The position numbers were made by a program, and so were the translations under genes. From Hyphomicrobium_A sp963722495 (lineage in GTDB: Bacteria > Pseudomonadota > Alphaproteobacteria > Rhizobiales > Hyphomicrobiaceae), in assembly GCA_963722495.1 (NCBI GenBank), contig CAVRND010000008.1, positions 62,001 to 126,000 on the forward strand: DNA of 64,000 nucleotides. Reading direction: 5' to 3'. This document shows, piece by piece, positions 8,075 to 17,043 of the stretch (position 1 is the first letter of the stretch; every line of letters begins with the position of its first letter). Below the pieces are notes generated by a model. It searched no databases. It was not told the DNA's origin and was given only the letters and a program-made list of their open reading frames with translations.

Positions 8075-8494
8075 TCAGCCCTGCAGTTTTGCCGCCACTT
8101 TGGCGCGGAAGCGCGCGGTGTCGACGACGATGCGCGTATGGAGACCGCGACCGATTAGTTCGCGTGTATCGCGCGCTTCGACTTTGAACACGAGTTTGCG
8201 TCCGGAGACTTCGATCAGCTCTGCGGTCGCCGTGACGGAAAGTCCGGCCGGCGTCGCCGCGATATGCTCGACGTTGAGGTGAATGCCGAGCGTTTCCTGC
8301 CCTGCGGGCAGGTCGTCTTCGACGCAGGCGACGGCGGCCGCTTCGATGAGCGCCACCATGGCTGGGCTGCCGAAGACCGGGGCGCGGCCGCTTCCCAGCT
8401 TTGGCGCGGTGTGCGCCTCGGCAACGACTAGCGTTGCGGTGCCGGTGCGCCCGGGCAGCAATGCGCCACGGTCGCCATTCATTTCATTGGACAT
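8075..8494 (-). CDS. Hotdog-fold thioesterase, FlK-like
   Basis: 139 residues, the usual size of a single hotdog domain. GSGRAPVFGSPAMVALIEAAAVACVE followed by LNVEHIAATPAG resembles the fluoroacetyl-CoA-specific thioesterase (FlK)-like family, which usually hydrolyses short acyl-CoAs. Actual substrate unknown. It is upstream of and on the opposite side from the deacetylase gene, on the same strand, without tight coupling. Confidence 0.75.
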   Translation of the reverse strand: MSNEMNGDRGALLPGRTGTATLVVAEAHTAPKLGSGRAPVFGSPAMVALIEAAAVACVEDDLPAGQETLGIHLNVEHIAATPAGLSVTATAELIEVSGRKLVFKVEARDTRELIGRGLHTRIVVDTARFRAKVAAKLQG

Positions 8495-8549
8495 GGGAGA
8501 GCGCTACCCGTCGGAGCCGATGGCATCGACTATATCGCGGGTGGGCCGC

Positions 8550-9216
8550 TCAGTCGCTGGCGTCGGCAAGCCGCTCCAGCTCGTCGAGATTCTTGAGGTG
8601 GAGGCCCTTTGGCGCGGCTTCGACAAGATTGAGCGCCTCCAGCTCCGTCAGGCAGCGGGCGAGTTCGTCGACGCTCATGTCGAGGTAGCCGGCGACGACG
8701 CCGCAGCTCAGCGAATCCGTCAGGATACTTGGGGTCGCGCCCCTCGTAGGCGTTGCAGCGAGCCAGCGTCACGAAAAGGGCGGCGATGCGCTCGAGCGCC
8801 TTCGGTCGGTCGGCGCGCGCATGCGTGTCCTTGAGGAAGGCGACCTCGCGGTCGATTGCGGCGGTAAGCCGTGACTTCGTGTTGGGGTTCTCAATGGTCG
8901 GCTCAAGCGCCGAACGCGGCAGACAGCTGAGCGACGTTTCTATTGTCGCCTGGGCGCCGGATACATGGTTGTCCAGATAGCCCAAGCCCACGAGATCGCC
9001 GGGGAAGGCGAATTCGAGGACGTGCTGCGAGCCGTCGGCGCGGGCCTTGAACAGGCAGATGGAGCCCTTTTCGACGCGGTAGACGTGGCTGCGTGGCTCG
9101 CCCTCGTGGAACAGCATCTCACCGGCTGCGAGGGTGCGATATCCGTCGGGCGCAGCGGCGCCTTCGGCGGAGGTACGCGCGGGTTCGAAACTGGGATGAT
9201 TTAAAAGCGTGAGCAT
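8550..9216 (-). CDS. Crp/Fnr-family regulator, apparent frameshift near 8713-8718
   Basis: The first part encodes a cyclic-nucleotide-binding-like domain (LAAGEMLFHEGEPRSHVYRV, AFPGDLVGLGYLDNHVSGAQA) and the connecting dimer helix up to CNAYEGRDPKYPDG. Reading then passes to the next frame, which continues with SLSCGVVAGYLDMSVDELARC and the winged-helix tail ending LERLADASD. The total length is 3n+1, consistent with one extra base in GGATTCG. Removing a T there would give PDGSLSCGVV, matching the family. No Fnr-type cysteine cluster is visible at the N-terminus. Effector and targets are unknown. I regard it as a functional regulator with a sequence error, though a real disruption cannot be excluded. 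Confidence 0.78.
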
Positions 9217-9429
9217 GGCGGCGGCGGTGCTCTGTCACTTATGCAATGGTTCACGATATGTGGCGTCATTGCAACAATCAAGAGGTTTTTTGTTGGCAAA
9301 GTGAATTTGCGCTGGACACGGATCAATCGCCGTGATTCGCGAGAGCTGTGTCGCTGCAACTTCGGAACGGCCCTTAACGGCGGCGCGTTGCGCCACCGCC
9401 CAGTCCGATGGGTTATGAGAGGTCAGCAC

Positions 9430-9762
9430 ATGTTTCGCCAGGCAAGACGTGCCGCATTCGCACTCGGCGTCATTGCGTCATTCGCGCCGGCAAGCTGGGC
9501 GGCGTGCGCCCAGCATACCTTCGATCCGTGTCCCGAGCCGCGCTCGGGATATGGTCTCGAGGTCGATCAGAGGACGGGGCGTACATGGTTGAAAGAGGCG
9601 AAGGCGCCGGCGACCGACACGAGCACGCTCGCCCGATTGTCGGCCGCCGCCAAGAACGTACCGGCCGGCTCGTTAGCCAGGGCCGCGGCCGACCAGAATG
9701 CCGCCGCGTGGACGACGCAAGTCAAGCCTGATCCCAAGGCTGCCTGGGCGCCGTTGAAATAG
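9430..9762 (+). CDS. Small exported protein of unknown function
   Basis: 110 residues beginning at the ATG preceded by GAGAGG. A signal peptide (MFRQARRAAFALGVIASFAPASWA) is followed by a short mature part with two cysteines (ACAQHTFDPCPEP) and an Ala-rich tail. I recognise no domain. An upstream in-frame ATG would add 60 residues before the signal peptide and is unlikely. Confidence 0.55.
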   Translation: MFRQARRAAFALGVIASFAPASWAACAQHTFDPCPEPRSGYGLEVDQRTGRTWLKEAKAPATDTSTLARLSAAAKNVPAGSLARAAADQNAAAWTTQVKPDPKAAWAPLK

Positions 9763-9763
9763 C

Positions 9764-10066
9764 TTACTGAGGCAACTTGCAGGCGTAGGAGGTTGCGGCG
9801 CACTCGACGCCGAAGATGCCGGCCGAGGTGCAGGATTGCAGCTTGGCTTCCCCGATCACTGTCCACCCGCGATTCGAGGCCACGTTCACCGCCCCCTGTG
9901 TCGCCATCAGCGAGGCGATGCTCTCCGTTAGACCGCTACCGACGGCGCGGAACCCACGGCAGTCCTTGGCGCCGTGCGGTACCGCGGGCGCGGCCATAGC
10001 TGCGGCCGGCAAAAGTGCGAGCAGGCCAGCGGCGACCGCCAGGACGCATGATTTCGACTTGGACAT
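9764..10066 (-). CDS. Small exported protein of unknown function
   Basis: 100 residues, with AGGAGGGG just before the ATG. Signal peptide SKSKSCVLAVAAGLLALLPAAAMA, then a short domain with four cysteines (DCRG, LQSC, GVEC, YACKLPQ) that could form two disulfides in the periplasm. It ends two bases from the convergent gene at 9762. No family recognised. Confidence 0.6.
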   Translation of the reverse strand: MSKSKSCVLAVAAGLLALLPAAAMAAPAVPHGAKDCRGFRAVGSGLTESIASLMATQGAVNVASNRGWTVIGEAKLQSCTSAGIFGVECAATSYACKLPQ

Positions 10067-10262
10067 TTACCCCTCCTGAGGCACTTAGCGATTGCGGGGC
10101 TAAGCTGCTCCCGGCGCCCGACAATCTCAAGGCACCGACAGTCCGCAGTCTGTGGATTGTAGAACGAGTGTGTCCGCCTAGTTGCGCTAGGGAAACGCTT
10201 CTCGCGGTGCATTTACCTCGTGGACCTTTCGCGCTCGGCTCTGTCACCAAGCTGGCTTAATC

Positions 10263-10958
10263 GTGGCCCAGCAGTATTCGCGGCGTTTCTTGCGTATGGG
10301 TCAGTCAGTGGAAGACAATTCTCGCGTACTCATCATTAGAGAAGACACCTTCCTCAAGGGCGAGATCCGCAACGGCGGCCGCATCGAGGTGTTCGGTTAT
10401 GTCGAGGGTGACATTGCCGGCGACCTTCTCGTCGTGCAGCCCGGTGGCCGCTGCTTCGGCAAGGTAAAGGTCGACACCGCAGATGTGCGCGGCCAGCTGC
10501 AGGGCGACATCCACGTGCGCCAGCTGATCAGCATTCGCGGCACCGGCGAGGTTACCGGCAACGTCAAGTACGGCAAGCTCGCCATGGAGATGGGCGGCCT
10601 GCTCACCGCCGAGATGCGCAACATTCCGCCGTCCATCGCCGGCGATCTCGACTTGTCGGTCGACAGAGGCAAGGCCGTGCGCATTACGCTGCAGGATTTG
10701 TCGGCGATCGATCCGGACGATACGGCCGACGCGCTCACCTTCACGGTCTCGCAAGTGAGGAACGGCTTCGTGACGCTGGCGACCGATCCGGCGCGCCCCG
10801 TGGATGCCTTTACGCAGGCTGACCTCGAGCAGGGCACGGTGCTCTTCCACCACGACGGCACCGATGAGCCGCGGGCGAGCTTCGCCGTCGTAGTCGCCGA
10901 TCGCGCGGGCGGAACATCGGGCGCCGCGCAGACCGTCAACGTCGCCGTCCGCGCCTAA
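10263..10958 (+). CDS. Bactofilin fused to a C-terminal CSPG/cadherin-like repeat
   Basis: 231 residues. Residues about 20-130 are a bactofilin domain: VLIIREDTFLKGEIRNGGRIEVFGYVEGDI, DLLVVQPGGRCFGKVKVDTADVRGQLQGDI and VTGNVKYGKLAMEMGGLLTAEM show the regular short-turn beta-helix of this polymer-forming cytoskeletal family. Residues about 135-231 do not belong to bactofilin; they match the CSPG4 repeat pattern (VRITLQDLSAIDPDD, LTFTVSQVRNGFVTL, FTQADLEQGTVLFHHDG, ASFAVVVADR). No signal peptide or membrane segment is visible, so it appears cytoplasmic. The start may be GTG at 10263 or ATG at 10296. The domain boundaries are my reading of the pattern, not a search. Confidence 0.78.
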   Translation: MAQQYSRRFLRMGQSVEDNSRVLIIREDTFLKGEIRNGGRIEVFGYVEGDIAGDLLVVQPGGRCFGKVKVDTADVRGQLQGDIHVRQLISIRGTGEVTGNVKYGKLAMEMGGLLTAEMRNIPPSIAGDLDLSVDRGKAVRITLQDLSAIDPDDTADALTFTVSQVRNGFVTLATDPARPVDAFTQADLEQGTVLFHHDGTDEPRASFAVVVADRAGGTSGAAQTVNVAVRA

Positions 10959-11056
10959 CCGGCACCAGGCTTTCGCATCCGGCAACTGCATGTGGAAGCC
11001 ATGGACGCACCTACACTCCGTCATGGCCGCGGCGGCGGCCACGACGTGGCCCGCTA

Positions 11057-11344
11057 TCAGCTCGCTGCTTTGCCGAAGCGTTTGCGCAGCGCCGTCTTGG
11101 CTTTCTCGAGCGTCGAACGGTCGCCGTCGGACAGGTTCTGACCGGCGCGATTGATGTAGAAGTCGAGCATCGACATTGCGGTGCGATAGGCGTCATCCAA
11201 GTCGCGCTTTGGGTCTTCGGCCGAGTGCTGCAGGGCGGCCGCGATCACGTCGGGGTCCGCCGACTTGAAGATGCCCGGCGGGAGCGCAAACGGGTGGTCG
11301 TGGTGGGTCACTTCTTTCGACCACTTCTGGGTTTTCTGCGGCAT
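11057..11344 (-). CDS. DUF3175 protein
   Basis: 95 residues. The pattern SKEVTHHDHPFALPPGIFKS, then IAAALQHSAE and YRTAMSMLDFYINRAGQNLS, with a C-terminal AKTALRKRFGK, is that of the small DUF3175 family found in many proteobacteria. Function unknown; no export signal. It is isolated between convergent or divergent neighbours. Confidence 0.75.
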   Translation of the reverse strand: MPQKTQKWSKEVTHHDHPFALPPGIFKSADPDVIAAALQHSAEDPKRDLDDAYRTAMSMLDFYINRAGQNLSDGDRSTLEKAKTALRKRFGKAAS

Positions 11345-11491
11345 GTCGGACCTCGGCTGCTGGATGCGTCCAGAAACAAGCAGAGGAAAGAAAAGGCGCC
11401 GTAACGAGCCTAATGCGCATTTAGCGCAAATGCGGCGTGCGCTATGATGGCTCGTTCAGCGACGTCACCAAATCCGCGGAGAGAGAACGGC

Positions 11492-11782
11492 ATGCGAGCC
11501 TTTCGCGCCCTTATGGCGGTGCTCCTGTTCCTGTGCCTGTTGCCGCTGATGAGTATGGCGGTCGCCGAATTCATCGCCCAGATTTACGGCTGCAAGCTCG
11601 ATCTCGTCGCGGCGCACCCGTGCATCGTCGGCGGCAGCGACATGGGGCACACGCTGCTGACCCTCGGCATGATGGGCTACTTTCTATTCGTTACCATGCC
11701 AGGCGTCGCCGCCGTCATCCTCGTCTGGGTGATCGTCGAGCTGATCCGCTGGGTGCGCGTGCGCAGCACGGCCGTCGGCTAG
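11492..11782 (+). CDS. Small inner-membrane protein, two predicted helices
   Basis: 96 residues from the ATG that follows GGAGAGAG. Two hydrophobic segments are visible: about 5-30 (LMAVLLFLCLLPLMSMAVAE) and about 55-90 (LLTLGMMGYFLFVTMPGVAA and the following VILVWVIVELI). The loop between them holds two cysteines (YGC, HPC). No family assigned; small proteins of this form occur widely in Hyphomicrobiales. Confidence 0.6.
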   Translation: MRAFRALMAVLLFLCLLPLMSMAVAEFIAQIYGCKLDLVAAHPCIVGGSDMGHTLLTLGMMGYFLFVTMPGVAAVILVWVIVELIRWVRVRSTAVG

Positions 11783-11793
11783 CTACTTGCCCG

Positions 11794-12159
11794 CTACTTG
11801 CAGCGGAGGAAATCCCGCGCGCCGCCGCTGTCGGTGAATGTCAGCGTGTCGCCCGACACCGTCAGCGAGAAATCGTACGGCATGGCGCTGCCTTCGACCG
11901 TGCACTCGGAGGTGATCTTCCAGTCGCTGTCCTTGGCCTTGACCGACTTGAAGGTGCAGTGGCTCTCGTGCTGGTCGTAGCGCTCCTTGGTGATGACCAA
12001 TGGCGCGTTCTCCGTCTCCTGCCCGGCGCTGCAATAGGTGGGATCGAGCGACCACGTGCCGACGAACGGCGGGTCATCGGCGCGCGCTGCACCAGCGGCC
12101 AAGAGCGCGGCAACGATAACGGCCGAGACGCGGGCAATAAACGTGCGCATGAGGGGCAT
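11794..12159 (-). CDS. Small exported protein of unknown function
   Basis: 121 residues with a signal peptide (RTFIARVSAVIVAALLAAGAARA) and a mature beta-rich domain beginning DDPPFVGTWSLDPTYC, a layout like lipocalin-like 'GTW' proteins. Four cysteines are present. The start may be the first ATG or the one three codons later. Its start overlaps the read-through end of the upstream ATPase frame, which supports an indel at that gene's 3' end. Confidence 0.6.
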   Translation of the reverse strand: MPLMRTFIARVSAVIVAALLAAGAARADDPPFVGTWSLDPTYCSAGQETENAPLVITKERYDQHESHCTFKSVKAKDSDWKITSECTVEGSAMPYDFSLTVSGDTLTFTDSGGARDFLRCK

Positions 12160-12222
12160 TCCCGTTCATTGTTGAACGGTTCACGCAAGCCGTTCCGGCC
12201 CAAGGTGTCAAGCGCGCGGGAT

Positions 12223-13115
12223 CTAGTCCTTCGAGGCGCTTGCCGAGCTTGCCGGCGAGGTGCTGCGTGAACTGCCAGGCGACGCGGCCGGAGCGCGCGC
12301 CGCGCGTGATGCTCCACTCGAGGGCTTCGCGCACCAGTTCGGCGTCGGCGAGCTTCAACTTGTGATGGGCTGCGTAGCCGCGCACCATATCGAGGTACTG
12401 ATCCTGGCTGCAGTTGTGAAAGCCAAGCCACAGACCGAAGCGATCGGACAGCGACACCTTCTCTTCCACGGCTTCCGACGGGTTGATGGCCGTCGAGCGC
12501 TCATTCTCGACCATCTCGCGCGGCATCAAGTGGCGCCGGTTCGAGGTTGCATAGAAGATGACGTTCTCTGGACGTCCCTCGATGCCCCCCTCGAGCACGG
12601 CCTTGAGCGATTTGTAGCTCGTGTCGTCCTTGTCGAAGGAGAGGTCGTCGCAAAAGACGATGAAACGGTGCGGGCTGGCACGCATCGCCGCCAGGCATCG
12701 CGGCAGCGAGCCGATGTCCTCGCGGTGGATCTCGACCAGCTTCAGGTCGGCACCGGCGGCGCTCAGCTCCCTGGAAAGGCGGGCGCGCACGTCGGCGTGC
12801 ACCGACTTGACCAGCGACGACTTCCCCATGCCGCGCGCGCCCCACAAAAGGGCGTTGTTGGCCGGCAGGCGGCGGGCGAAGCGCTCGGTGTTCTCGGCCA
12901 ATTGCGGCGCCGCGTGCTCGATGCCCTTCAAAAGCTTCAGCGGCACCCGGTTGACCTGCGCGACCGGCTCGAAGCGTTCCTCTTCGGCGTGCCAGACGAA
13001 GGCGTCGGCGCCCTCGAAATCGGCCTTGCGCGCGCGTTGGCGGCGCCAGGCGCTCGAGGGCGGCAGCAAGGCGCTCCAAGCGCTGCATGAGGGCGGCTTC
13101 GTCGTTCATCATCAT
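12223..13115 (-). CDS. DUF815 AAA-type ATPase, apparent frameshifts near 13025 and 12238
   Basis: An ATPase of the DUF815 family, about 296 residues once corrected. The N-terminus (MNDEAALMQRLERLAAALER) is in one frame and passes after LAPP to the frame encoding KADFEGADAFVWH. The core shows Walker A GARGMGKSSLVK, Walker B FIVFCDDLSFD and the sensor region IFYATSNRRHLMP. At the 3' end the open frame runs on into the next gene; dropping one base in AAGCGCC ends the protein at GKASKD, stop at 12223. Both shifts are +1 and the first is in the recurrent CGCGCAAG context. The cellular role of DUF815 ATPases is not established. Confidence 0.82.
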
Positions 13116-13352
13116 GGCTCGTAATTTCGGACGGCAAAGCGCTTTTTGCTTGCCGTAACAGGGCGGCAGCTTCTATAGCGCGGCCAAGGCGAAGTCACAC
13201 GAATTGTGTGGCGGCGCACCAATGGCCTCGCTGTTGCAAAGGTGCTGCCGGACACTATAGTCGCGGCACTTTTCAAGCAGAGCAGACGCGGTAGGCTGCG
13301 CTCGCGCAGGCTTGGCCGGCTGTTGCCCACCAATCCGCAAGGGGACGGAAGC

Positions 13353-13685
13353 ATGTTTATCACTCCAGCGTATGCCCAAATGCCGGGCGGCAGCGACCCG
13401 TTCACCGGGCTGCTGATCCCGATGCTGGCGATGGTCCTCATCTTCTACTTCCTCGTCATCCGGCCGCAGCAGTCGCGCGCCAAGGCGCACCGTGAGCTCG
13501 TCAATCAGGTGCGCCGCGGCGACACCGTCATCACTTCGGGCGGATTCATCGGCAAGGTCACGAAGTCGTCCGACACCTCCGACGAGGTGGAGGTCGAGCT
13601 TTCGGACACCATGCGCGTTCGCGTCCTCAAGTCGACGCTGATGGATGTGCGCAGCAAGGGCGAGCCGACAAAAGAGACGACGTGA
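13353..13685 (+). CDS. yajC: Preprotein translocase subunit YajC
   Basis: 110 residues with one transmembrane helix (LLIPMLAMVLIFYFLVIRPQQ) and a cytoplasmic tail containing VRRGDTVITSGGFIGKV, the typical YajC signature. It associates with SecD-SecF and YidC at the inner membrane. The ATG after GGGGACGG is chosen. secD begins 50 bases downstream, forming the usual yajC-secD-secF operon. Confidence 0.95.
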   Translation: MFITPAYAQMPGGSDPFTGLLIPMLAMVLIFYFLVIRPQQSRAKAHRELVNQVRRGDTVITSGGFIGKVTKSSDTSDEVEVELSDTMRVRVLKSTLMDVRSKGEPTKETT

Positions 13686-13735
13686 GCCGCCGCTGAGCGC
13701 CCATCGGCGAAACCGCAAACGAGATCGGTCGACAG

Positions 13736-15352
13736 ATGCTGCACTTCGAACGCTGGAAGATCATCGCCATTGTCCTGACCTGTCTGGCAGGCGTGCTCTT
13801 CACGATGCCGAACTTCTTCTCCAAGGAGACGGTCGACAGCTGGCCGAGCTGGGTGCCGCACAAGCAGCTTCCTCTCGGCCTCGATCTGCGCGGTGGCGCC
13901 CACCTGCTGCTCGCCATGGATACCAACGAACTGGAGAAAGACTGGCTCAACACGCTGCGTGACGACACGCGCAAGTCGCTGCGCGAGGCCAAGATCGGCT
14001 TCACCGGTCTCGGCATCGTCGGCAACTCGGTGCAGGTGAAGGTCACCAAGCCCGAGGACCTCGAGAAGGCGACGACTGCCCTCAAGAAATTGATCCTGCC
14101 GATCGGCAATTCGATCCTCGGATCGGGCGGCAACGACATCAAGGTCGAGACGTCGGGCGCCGACACCATCACCCTGGCGCCTACCCCGCAGGGCATTCAG
14201 CATCGCATCGCCAGCGCCTCAACCGCCGCGATCGAGACCGTCAACCGCCGCGTCAACGCCATGGGCACGGCGGAATCGACCGTCGTGCGCCAGGGCTCCG
14301 ACCGCATCCTGGTGCAGTTCCCCGGCCTGCAGGACACCAAGCAGCTCAAGGATCTCATCGGCCAGACGGCAAAGCTGACCTTCCACGCCGTGCATCCCGA
14401 CATGAGCGCCGAAGAGGCCAAGCAGACGCGCGTGCCGGTCGGTTACAAGGTCTATCCGTCGGCCAAATCCGCCGACCGCAGCTACGTGCTGCAGGAAAGC
14501 CCCATCGTGTCGGGCGAGGACCTCGTCGACGCCCAGCCGGGGTTCAATTCGCGCACCAACGAGCCCATCATCTCGTTCCGCTTCAATCAGTCGGGTGCCC
14601 GCAAGTTCGGCAGCTTCACGAAAGACAATGTCGGCTCGCCGTTCGCCATCGTGCTCGACAATAAAGTGCTCTCAGCGCCGGCCATCCGCGAGCCGATCCT
14701 CGGCGGCTCCGGTCAGATCTCGGGCAGCTTCACCGTCGAATCGGCAAATACCCTCGCCGTGCAGCTGCGTTCGGGCTCGTTGCCGACAAAGCTGACGATC
14801 GTCGAGGAGCGCACGGTCGGTCCCTCGCTGGGCGCCGACTCCATCGAAGCGGGGAAGCTTGCCGGTCTCGTCGGTTGTCTTGCCACCGCGATCCTCACCA
14901 TCGTCGCCTACGGCACCTTCGGCGTCTTCGCCGTCGTCGGCCTTTTGGTCCACGGCTTCCTGATCATCGCGCTGATGACCATGATCGGCACCACGCTGAC
15001 GTTGCCCGGTATTGCCGGCTTCGTGCTGACCATCGGCATGGCCGTCGACGCCAACGTGCTCATCTACGAGCGCATCCGCGAGGAACTGCGCAACGGCAAG
15101 TCGCCGATCGCGGCGATCGAGCAGGGCTTCCAGCGCGCCTTCATCACCATTTTCGACAGCCAGCTCACGACGCTCGCTGCAGCCGTCATCATGTTCTGGC
15201 TGGGCTCCGGTCCGATCCGCGGCTTCGCGGTGACGCTGACCATCGGCATTCTCACGTCGGTGTTCGCAGCTGTTACCGTGACGCGCCTGCTGGTCGTGCT
15301 GTGGCTGAAGAGCGCCAAGAGCAAGGGCCGCATCCTCGAAGTGCCGGTCTAG
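13736..15352 (+). CDS. secD: Protein translocase subunit SecD
   Basis: 538 residues. An N-terminal membrane anchor (WKIIAIVLTCLAGVLFTMP), the large periplasmic P1 domain starting at LPLGLDLRGGAHLLLAMD, and five more helices at the C-terminus. The fourth-helix signature TIGMAVDANVLIYERIREEL, which carries the proton-path aspartate, is intact, as is FDSQLTTLAAAVIMFWLGSG. With SecF it uses the proton-motive force to help late steps of protein export. It is co-transcribed with yajC and secF (10-base gap). Confidence 0.97.
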   Translation: MLHFERWKIIAIVLTCLAGVLFTMPNFFSKETVDSWPSWVPHKQLPLGLDLRGGAHLLLAMDTNELEKDWLNTLRDDTRKSLREAKIGFTGLGIVGNSVQVKVTKPEDLEKATTALKKLILPIGNSILGSGGNDIKVETSGADTITLAPTPQGIQHRIASASTAAIETVNRRVNAMGTAESTVVRQGSDRILVQFPGLQDTKQLKDLIGQTAKLTFHAVHPDMSAEEAKQTRVPVGYKVYPSAKSADRSYVLQESPIVSGEDLVDAQPGFNSRTNEPIISFRFNQSGARKFGSFTKDNVGSPFAIVLDNKVLSAPAIREPILGGSGQISGSFTVESANTLAVQLRSGSLPTKLTIVEERTVGPSLGADSIEAGKLAGLVGCLATAILTIVAYGTFGVFAVVGLLVHGFLIIALMTMIGTTLTLPGIAGFVLTIGMAVDANVLIYERIREELRNGKSPIAAIEQGFQRAFITIFDSQLTTLAAAVIMFWLGSGPIRGFAVTLTIGILTSVFAAVTVTRLLVVLWLKSAKSKGRILEVPV

Positions 15353-15362
15353 AGAGGCAACG

Positions 15363-16385
15363 ATGTTCTTCCCCGTTCCCGACTTCAAGGGCTTCGATTT
15401 CTTCCCGCATAACCTGCGGCTGCCCTTCATGCGCTTCAAGGGTATCTGCCTGGCGCTGTCGATCGTCGCCATGGCGATCTCGCTCGGCCTCTATTTCACG
15501 CGCGGCCTCAACTACGGCGTCGACTTCAAGGGCGGCTCGCTCATCGAAGTGCAGCACAAGGGCGGTCCGGCCGATCTCGGCAGCATTCGCGAGAAGCTGA
15601 ACAACATCGGCATCGGCAACGTGCAGATCCAGAGCTTCGGCTCCGATACCGATGTGCTGATCCGCGTGGAGGAGCAGCCGGGTGGAGACGCCGAGCAGCA
15701 GGTGGCGATGAAGAAGGTCGTCGACACGCTGGGCTCCGATTACGTGCAGCGCCGCATCGAGGTCGTCGGTCCGGCGGTTTCGGCGGAGTTGCGGCGCACG
15801 GGCATCATCGCCGTGTTCGCGTCGATCCTTGCGATCATCGTCTACGTGTGGTTCCGGTTCGAGTGGCAGTTCGCGGCGGGCACCGTGGTCGCCCTGCTGC
15901 ACGACGTGCTGGTGACGGTGGGCATCTTCTCGCTATTCCAGCTCGACTTCGACTTGTCCATCGTCGCCGCGTTGCTCACCATTCTCGGCTACTCGGTGAA
16001 CGATAGCGTGGTCGTTTCCGACCGCATCCGTGAGAACTTGCGCAAGTTCAAACGCATGGATTTGAACGAGCTGCTCAACCTCTCGATCAACGAGACGCTG
16101 TCGCGCACCATCCTCACCGGCGTGACCGCCATCGCCGGCATCACCGCGCTGCTCATTTTCGGCGGTGAAGTGCTGCGCAACTTCAGCTTCGCTATGCTGT
16201 TCGGCATCTTGATCGGCACCTACTCGTCGATCTTCATCGCCGCACCGCTGCTCGGCTACCTCGGCGTCAAGCGCGACACCGTCGGCTCGGGCGCCGCGGC
16301 GCGAGCGAAGGAAGCGACGCCGGTCATCGCGCCGGCGAGCACGGGTGGCGCCGACCGGGCCAAGGCGGCTGCCCGCCGTAGGTAG
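15363..16385 (+). CDS. secF: Protein translocase subunit SecF
   Basis: 340 residues: first helix ICLALSIVAMAISLGLYFTRGL, periplasmic domain with VDFKGGSLIEV, and a C-terminal five-helix bundle with the family motif TILGYSVNDSVVVSDRIREN. The C-terminal tail is Ala/Lys/Arg-rich and cytoplasmic. Partner of SecD in the translocase accessory complex. The Mth938-like gene follows 35 bases downstream. Confidence 0.97.
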   Translation: MFFPVPDFKGFDFFPHNLRLPFMRFKGICLALSIVAMAISLGLYFTRGLNYGVDFKGGSLIEVQHKGGPADLGSIREKLNNIGIGNVQIQSFGSDTDVLIRVEEQPGGDAEQQVAMKKVVDTLGSDYVQRRIEVVGPAVSAELRRTGIIAVFASILAIIVYVWFRFEWQFAAGTVVALLHDVLVTVGIFSLFQLDFDLSIVAALLTILGYSVNDSVVVSDRIRENLRKFKRMDLNELLNLSINETLSRTILTGVTAIAGITALLIFGGEVLRNFSFAMLFGILIGTYSSIFIAAPLLGYLGVKRDTVGSGAAARAKEATPVIAPASTGGADRAKAAARRR

Positions 16386-16420
16386 TAGCGGCGGGAGTAT
16401 GTGAGGCCGAGGAGCGCGCC

Positions 16421-16810
16421 ATGCCGTCGGCTCCGTCTCTCTACGCGGGCTTTTATCCGGGCCAGGCGCCGATCGACGCCTACGGCAATGGCGGCTTCCG
16501 CTTCGCCGACATGAGCCACCGGGGCTCGATCCTGATCGTGCCCAGCGGCATCTACGCCTGGGACGTGGCCACCTTCGACGATTTAACCGTGGAGCGCTGC
16601 GCGCCGTTTTTGGCCGAGCTCCAGCGGCCGGCGTTCGTGCTGCTCGGCACCGGTACCGAGCACCGCATGCCGCCCGAGCCCATGCGCAAATTGTTCGCCG
16701 AGGCCGGCATCGGGCTCGAGCCGATGAGCACCGGTGCCGCCGCACGCACGTATAATGTGCTGCTGGCCGAGGGCCGCGATTTCGGCGCCGGCCTCATCGC
16801 CGTCGATTGA
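16421..16810 (+). CDS. Mth938-like (DUF498/NDUFAF3-type) protein
   Basis: 129 residues. The sequence FADMSHRGSILIVPSGIYAW, PAFVLLGTGTEHRMPPEPM and STGAAARTYNVLLAEGR matches the Mth938/DUF498 fold, whose mitochondrial relative NDUFAF3 is a complex I assembly factor. It sits between secF and a squalene/phytoene-synthase-like gene, a conserved order in alphaproteobacteria; the latter is related to NDUFAF6, another complex I assembly factor, so the pair may act in respiratory-complex assembly. That link is an inference. Confidence 0.85.
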   Translation: MPSAPSLYAGFYPGQAPIDAYGNGGFRFADMSHRGSILIVPSGIYAWDVATFDDLTVERCAPFLAELQRPAFVLLGTGTEHRMPPEPMRKLFAEAGIGLEPMSTGAAARTYNVLLAEGRDFGAGLIAVD

Positions 16811-16834
16811 GACGGTGACGTGGCCCGCATCTGA

Positions 16835-16993
16835 CTCACCTCTCCCATGGGGAGAGGTCGACAGGGCATGCTCGCATGCGCTGGCGGGTGAGGGGATGAT
16901 GGCTGCAAGCTTCGGGATCTCCTGCCAACGCGAAACCCCTCACCCGGAAGCTCATTACATTCGCTTCCGACCTCTCCCCATGGGAGAGGTGAG
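16835..16993. repeat. Two inverted copies of a palindromic intergenic repeat
   Basis: The first copy (16835-16895) begins CTCACCTCTCCCATGGGGAG and ends GGCGGGTGAGGGG; the second is the reverse complement (about 16934-16993, ending GAGAGGTGAG). Both share the outer hairpin CTCTCCCATGGGGAGAG and the inner GGGTGAGGGG module, while the middle 20-25 bases differ. Tail-to-tail they can fold into one long cruciform or transcript hairpin between the two flanking genes. This repeat type is common between genes in Hyphomicrobiales. Confidence 0.8.
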
Positions 16994-17043
16994 CGAAGCG
17001 TCGTCGGCGTGTAAGAGATACCACACGGTTGCCAAGAGGCACG

